A DNA stretch of 64,000 nt from an uncultured Prevotellaceae bacterium (lineage in GTDB: Bacteria; Bacteroidota; Bacteroidia; Bacteroidales; Bacteroidaceae), in assembly GCA_947167515.1 (NCBI GenBank), contig CAMVIM010000005.1, positions 89,030-153,029 of the forward strand. Reading direction: 5' to 3'. Under the pieces are notes generated by a model. The model saw only the letters and a list, made by a program, of their open reading frames with translations, did no database searches and was not told where the DNA came from. The position numbers and the translations under genes were made by a program. The number at the start of each line of letters is the position of its first letter. Position 1 is the first letter of the stretch. Shown in pieces: positions 61,001-64,000 of this stretch.

Positions 61001-61599
61001 TCAGCCTTGGTAAGGTTGCCGTCGAAAGCCTGTGATGGCTCCAGCCATGTCCATGCGTGACTGGCGTGCATAGAAACACCGAAGGGCAGACCCTGCTCCT
61101 GACAGGCTTCGCTCCATCCCTTCACGATATCCTTCTTCGGACCGAGATTGACAGAGTTCCACTCCTGATAGGGAGAATCCCACAGGTCGAAATTGTCGTG
61201 GTGGTTACCAAGAGTCATGAAATAGCGTGCTCCAACACTTTTATACAATTCCACAAGCTCTTTTGGATTCCACTCTGTAGCTGTCCAGTCGCGGCAAAGC
61301 TCTTTCAGACCATATTCAGCAGGATTGCCGAAATGGCTCACGTGCCAGTTGTACTGCCCTGTACCTGGATAATACATGAAACGTGCGTACCAGTCGCCGT
61401 CTTCGGCCTGACACTGTGGGCCCCAATGTGCCCAGATGCCAAACTTCGCATCCTTGAACCATTCCGGACACTCCCATCCGCTGAGCGATTGCCAGTCGTT
61501 GGAGAATACTCCAGACTTAACCTCTACATCCCCCTGCTGTGCATAGGTGAGAATCGTTGCTAAGAACAGCAACATTGTCATCATTGTTTTTTTCATCAT
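58021..61599 (-). CDS. Large secreted multi-domain alpha-L-fucosidase (GH29)
   Basis: 1192 residues with a signal peptide (ending ILTYA-Q). GH29 domain about 28-500: 'DAKFGIWAHWGPQCQAEDG', 'FMTLGNHHDNFDLWDS', 'VSMHASHAWTWLEP', nucleophile Asp in 'DMLYFDDTVLPFYG'. A FIVAR-like helical segment follows (about 530-610; 'INTAKIETLSATIEAAKTV'), then two carbohydrate-binding-like beta-sandwiches (about 620-800 and 1000-1140; both with 'LPAGKY' strands), and a C-terminal sorting-like tail ('YYTLSGMRLLSAPSSGIYIE'). It is first in the operon, behind a palindromic putative operator. Compared with the 537-residue paralogue it is built for surface attachment and glycan binding. Confidence 0.92.
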   Translation of the reverse strand: MMKKTMMTMLLFLATILTYAQQGDVEVKSGVFSNDWQSLSGWECPEWFKDAKFGIWAHWGPQCQAEDGDWYARFMYYPGTGQYNWHVSHFGNPAEYGLKELCRDWTATEWNPKELVELYKSVGARYFMTLGNHHDNFDLWDSPYQEWNSVNLGPKKDIVKGWSEACQEQGLPFGVSMHASHAWTWLEPSQAFDGNLTKADGVGKWWEGYDPQELYAQNHAHSTGWDNSGTIHSQWAWGNGASLPSEAYKKKFQNRVLQCINDYQPDMLYFDDTVLPFYGCDETIGLNILQHFYNTSAEQHDGQQQVVTMGKILDDSQKEALLWDVERGIPDRPQAKYWQTCTCIGDWHYNINNTNYKSAELVISMLVDIVSKNGNLLLSVPIRGNGTIDQKERNVLAGIKAWMDINSKSIYGTRMWKTFGEGPLAEAVNPMNAQGFNEGQNYSSQDVRYVERNDSVYATIMRWPAAGDFTFKAFSIAEKSYSGEVDKVELLGYGSVPFVQNIEGLTIQVPSTKPNAIAPVFCVTFKKDDRTSYEVFQSMITEMESVVEALAPQAHPYNTGKINTAKIETLSATIEAAKTVEATASDEEINAARETLAAAYNACINEGKNRGGAFGGVVEDNLTTKYLVEASAFTRAAGGNNRFGKPQNWEVENFNIPNGGDGTKQGLDKYSGNDALMLGVWNDAGSNTSGNLSNARIYRKVTLPAGKYFFGAAYNTTYNINAQAYMFVSKELCNTADIPSQSIAYYGINNCTGDMKLLGLNFQLDEETEVYIGFQANLLNGSGTQEFRAERVALYTPKEVADRHSEEKGWQKISELPADVSQYFFAFYDHDTDNGLVLGAGNNQGASNKTMWYQADVYPEGSKDALWTMDGFDNSNYSGAKEENLKWLVITGVGDPDNCLHSNDGRAWNYRTENNGEGWTDRAYVSPAYAPEGYWTLKNKIGGDYIGHWDETDEIAGNTTGERVGHYDFYAILRGNYVAAAEAINKASEENPIDISYVITNADGTRYNNFHAKQPVGWTLSQDDAFEVEYANYLPSKVGDSYFNKWQGSGNLTNRSISQQILGLPAGKYRLSVTTASSTIHQGAWLFANDQEADMTKLTNNKANITLDITDGSLEFGVRLKNYQSNDCKFDHFALEYLGAYEDPTAIDNRPYTVSTSAPAYYTLSGMRLLSAPSSGIYIEVKDGTSRKVIQQ

Positions 61600-61648
61600 C
61601 GGTTTTAATTAAGTGTTATAGTTTTAATTCTAGTGTTTTGAAATTCTG

Positions 61649-61673
61649 GGAGCAAAATTATTGGTTTTGCTCC
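61649..61673. promoter_or_regulatory. Palindromic putative operator in the fucose regulator/operon gap
   Basis: GGAGCAAAA and TTTTGCTCC (9-bp perfect arms, 7-nt centre) 50 bp upstream of the large GH29 gene. On the minus strand it includes TAATTTTG (61653-61660), a TAnnTTTG-type -7 element, so a bound regulator would block or position polymerase. The binder is unknown; the divergent AraC protein is the obvious candidate. Confidence 0.5.
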
Positions 61674-61766
61674 AAATATCAATAAAAATACAGGAAGAAT
61701 ATCGATATTGTACTGTCAAAAAGCATTTTTCTACCACTTTTATGCCGATATTTTAAGAAAAATCAC

Positions 61767-61774
61767 TATTTTTG
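61767..61774 (+). promoter_or_regulatory. Candidate -7 element of the AraC regulator gene
   Basis: TATTTTTG fits TAnnTTTG, 20 bp upstream of the ATG at 61795. No TTTG is found 20 bp further upstream. Confidence 0.4.
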
Positions 61775-61794
61775 TGCCGTAATCATTAAAACAG

Positions 61795-62655
61795 ATGAAA
61801 AACTACACCATAAATGACCTGCATTTGCTGATGCTTCATGCCGGATATGCCGTACATAATGGCGACTGGAACTGGCAGAATGTGAAGAGCCCCTTTGCGC
61901 GAATATATTATGTGTCAGAGGGGACGGCGCAGATTATCATGCCAGACGGAATACACCAGCTTACTCCCAACCATCTCTATCTCATTCCACCTAACACATT
62001 GCACACCGATATATGTACAGGACACTTCGTACATTATTATGTGCATATATATGAAGATCCGAGCTACGATACGAATGTCTTTGATGAGGCTGACTTTCCG
62101 TTTGAGCTGGATGCCTTGCCCGAGGATGAGCGCCTGATGCAGCGTCTGATAGACCTGAACCCGCAGATGCGGTTGCCACAGTCCAATCCACGCTCATACG
62201 ACAATCAGCCGTCAATCTTCTCTAATATACAGGTCAACCTGAGCCGCTCTTTTCCTGACCGTCTGGAGTCACGCGGCATCACATACACCTTTGAGGCACG
62301 CTTCATAAGGGAGGCTCGCCCAAAGGAGCATGCTACCGACGACCGCATAAGAAAGACACTGAAATACATTCGCCATCATATAGGTGAGCCTATTGATGTC
62401 GGTACACTCAGTTCTATGGTATATCTTACCAAAGACCATTACATCCGTCTGTTCCGAAAACAGACGGGCTTTACTCCCAATGTGTATATTACCAATAAGA
62501 AAATGGAACGGGCCGAACTGCTGCTGCTTTCCACTGAGATACCGATAAAGCAGATAGCCCATGACTTGGGCTATGATGACCTGTCGTATTTTATCCGCCT
62601 GTTTAAGAAATATGCCAACACAACTCCCCAGCATTATCGCAGTACAACAAACTGA
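61795..62655 (+). CDS. AraC-family regulator of the fucose locus
   Basis: 286 residues. An N-terminal cupin arm (about 1-165; 'YYVSEGTAQIIMPDGIHQLTPNHLYLIPPNTLH' in parts) should bind a sugar. The C-terminal AraC double helix-turn-helix is at about 182-283 ('VGTLSSMVYLTKDHYIRLFRK', 'IKQIAHDLGYDDLSYFIRLFKKY'). It is divergent from the seven-gene fucose operon with a 195-bp shared gap, the standard place for the operon's activator. Ligand (L-fucose or a derivative) is inferred. Confidence 0.88.
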   Translation: MKNYTINDLHLLMLHAGYAVHNGDWNWQNVKSPFARIYYVSEGTAQIIMPDGIHQLTPNHLYLIPPNTLHTDICTGHFVHYYVHIYEDPSYDTNVFDEADFPFELDALPEDERLMQRLIDLNPQMRLPQSNPRSYDNQPSIFSNIQVNLSRSFPDRLESRGITYTFEARFIREARPKEHATDDRIRKTLKYIRHHIGEPIDVGTLSSMVYLTKDHYIRLFRKQTGFTPNVYITNKKMERAELLLLSTEIPIKQIAHDLGYDDLSYFIRLFKKYANTTPQHYRSTTN

Positions 62656-62728
62656 CCAAAAGAACTTTGCTACTGCCCGTAGTAAATATCACTGTGCATT
62701 CACAATGATGTTGATTATCTCCTGAATG

Positions 62729-62968
62729 TCAGTTCCGTTCACCTTGCTCGATGTTCATTTTCTCACACCATTCATTGATAGCATCTTTGAGGGTGGTGTA
62801 GATGTCATCACAAGCATCCTCGAATGGTTCTCCGCTGGAACTGACTGCTACCTCTTCAGGGAAGAAGTCGCCTTCATCATGCACATAATAGACCTCACAG
62901 CTACATTCACATACTCTGCATGAGATAGAGAGTTTATCCCACAGCAGATGGTTAATCTCATCATTGGT
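62729..62968 (-). pseudogene. Probable broken small Cys-rich gene
   Basis: An open minus-strand frame of 79 codons with no good start: 'CRVCECSCEVYYVHDEGDFFP', 'EDACDDIYTTLKDAINEWCEK', 'MNIEQGERN'. In the same frame across a TGA at 62969-62971 the reading continues upstream as 'CRFCFRESMKLGCKGNCCSFIYPR'. This suggests one Cys-rich protein interrupted by a stop, or a decaying gene. No family recognised. Confidence 0.35.
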
Positions 62969-62971
62969 TCA

Positions 62972-63707
62972 CCTTGGGTAGATGAAGGAGCAACAGTTAC
63001 CTTTGCAACCTAATTTCATCGACTCACGAAAGCAGAAACGGCACAGACGGTTTGATCATTTTCTTTTCATCGAAGACTGGTTTATCAGTCAAAGGAAAAG
63101 AGAGCGAGAGGGGAGGGAGCAATGGCAATAGGTACTTCCTCGGTAAAAAGAGAAATATGGAACCAGGAAGCTCATGTCAAACAAGTTTAGGTTTACGTTT
63201 ACCCATGTATATATACATGAACCTCTAAACTTAAAGATTAAACCTACAATCATCTGCTTCAAGTTTACTATACCTTATTATATATATAAGCATATCTAAA
63301 CTTAAACTTAAACCAGCAAAGATGGAATGCAACTATTTCTTTTTTTATTGAAAGTATGAAATAGATATGCAGCTTTAGTCTTATTTTTGTTAAAATCAAA
63401 CTCATTCTGCACGAAAAATGAGAATAATGGGTCTGAATTCAAGATTATTTTGTATTTTTGCAAGCAGAATGTGGTGTTTGTTCATGAAGTTCAATCTTCC
63501 AGACTAACGAAGCATTTACAGTTAACGATTGTAAGACTGAAGTCAAGCAATCTAGTGTAAAACAAAATAAAGATAAAATCAAGAAATGAGAATGAATCTG
63601 CCATTGAGCCATTTTTTCCCTGAAAAATGAGGCAAAATGGGCAGAATGAGTCTAAAAAGAGATGCCAGTACTTTACACTAACTCTGTAAGTAACTGATAA
63701 TCAGCAT
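62972..63707. other. Gene-free AT-rich stretch
   Basis: No supportable gene. Between about 63,180 and 63,320 there are repeated AAGTTTAGGTTTA / TAAACTTAAA tracts and TATATATA runs. A lone TATTTTTG (63453-63460) has no gene after it. The rest shows no structure I can name. Confidence 0.5.
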
Positions 63708-63950
63708 CGTCTAGCCGCCGCGCAGGGCGCTCTTGAATGTGAATAATTTTCATATTTTTGAGACACTTAAAAATGCAAGTGCTTGATAATAAAGCACTTG
63801 CATTTTTGTTTCTCTTGAGAAAACGTGTTTTTCTGGTCAACACTTTTTAAATATGTAAACCACTGATATATAGGTAGTTGAAAAATTGTAAAATGCTCTT
63901 CTGTGTGCCAATAGATAATTCTGCATCAAATTTGTTTACCAAAAATTTAG
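63708..63950 (+). repeat. Right copy of the ppdK-tail repeat (truncated ppdK 3' end plus terminator)
   Basis: 63708-63746 encodes RLAAAQGALECE and a stop, matching the ppdK C-terminus (RLAAAQGALED); no ppdK sequence lies before it. It continues with the same stem-loop (AAAAATGCAAGTGCTT, 63769-63784, and complement 63792-63807) and the same downstream blocks as the left copy, with scattered substitutions and small indels. Confidence 0.88.
63769..63807 (+). terminator. Second copy of the ppdK-type terminator
   Basis: Perfect 16-bp arms, 7-nt loop, A run before and TTTTTG after. Compared with the copy at 51034-51072, the stem has compensating changes (ACTT to GCTT and AAGT to AAGC), so pairing has been preserved. 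Confidence 0.85.
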
Positions 63951-64000
63951 GTTCATCCCCGAATTGCGTTGGTTTTGTCATGTAGTCCGAGCAGTAGCAG

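Noticed and set aside
63180..63320. Replication origin or iterons in the AT-rich tracts
   Set aside because: The AAGTTTAGG/TAAACTTAAA tracts are irregular, no DnaA-box cluster or rep gene is present, and the setting is chromosomal.
63453..63460. Promoter of a hidden gene (TATTTTTG)
   Set aside because: No -33 element at the right distance and no reading frame or RNA-like structure before the ppdK-tail copy.
50968..63950. Active integrative element using the ppdK end as attachment site
   Set aside because: No integrase, excisionase or mobility gene lies between the repeats, and the copies are too diverged for a recent integration. Retained only as a possible old island.

Overview
The window reads as chromosomal DNA of a Bacteroidales bacterium, most likely Prevotellaceae (Prevotella/Segatella type). 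This is an inference from content: a PF14121-type porin, DUF4468 and DUF4301 proteins, a serine palmitoyltransferase for sphingolipids, secreted polysaccharide lyases and GH29 fucosidases, and several well-formed Bacteroidetes promoters (TTTG, about 20 bp, TAnnTTTG). Most genes lie on the minus strand. There is no rRNA, one tRNA (Ser, anticodon CGA), and no recognisable CRISPR, prophage or transposase.

Layout. 1-4.3 kb: 3' part of an outer-membrane porin, a small membrane protein, a DUF4468 protein, an ECF sigma / membrane protein / Spy-like trio and a small orphan sorting-domain protein. 4.4-6.3 kb: grpE-dnaJ. 6.3-9.9 kb: a 23-bp-pitch palindrome array and a secreted PL1-type pectate lyase. 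9.9-15.5 kb: a type I restriction-modification locus (hsdM, hsdS, hsdR) with a small oppositely oriented gene, with its own promoter, between hsdS and hsdR. 15.5-22.2 kb: a structured intergenic region, then hisH-hisA-hisF-hisIE, an FtsE-like ATPase, lysC and lysA, reading leftward. 22.4-25.4 kb: a second 23-bp array, a PL11-type rhamnogalacturonan lyase and an AraC regulator. 25.6-31.3 kb: a tripartite RND efflux operon. 31.3-34.8 kb: two GYF_2/CD225 membrane proteins, a DUF2752 protein and a 5'-nucleotidase-family enzyme.

34.8-38.7 kb is accessory in character: a third 23-bp periodic region, an AT-rich YD-repeat-like secreted protein, a truncated DUF4143 ATPase, a CbpA-like DnaJ and a fourth 23-bp array. 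38.7-42.3 kb: galM, a sugar transporter and galK. 42.4-51 kb: folC, serS (flanked by long palindromes), spt divergent from a diacylglycerol/sphingoid kinase-like gene, and ppdK. 51-62.7 kb: a DUF4301 remnant, tRNA-Ser, and a leftward operon for L-fucose release and oxidation (two GH29 fucosidases, aldo/keto reductase, lactonase-like amidohydrolase, fucose permease, Zn-dehydrogenase, mutarotase) with a divergent AraC regulator. 62.7-64 kb has no intact gene and carries a diverged second copy of the ppdK 3' end and its terminator.

The most unusual structure is not a gene. Four intergenic regions hold short arrays with the same 23-bp pitch but unrelated unit sequences, mostly built from inverted repeats. 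A second class, 7-bp (heptamer) repeats, occupies gene junctions in the his and fucose operons and runs over stop codons. The ppdK-tail duplication brackets about 12.7 kb containing the whole fucose locus.
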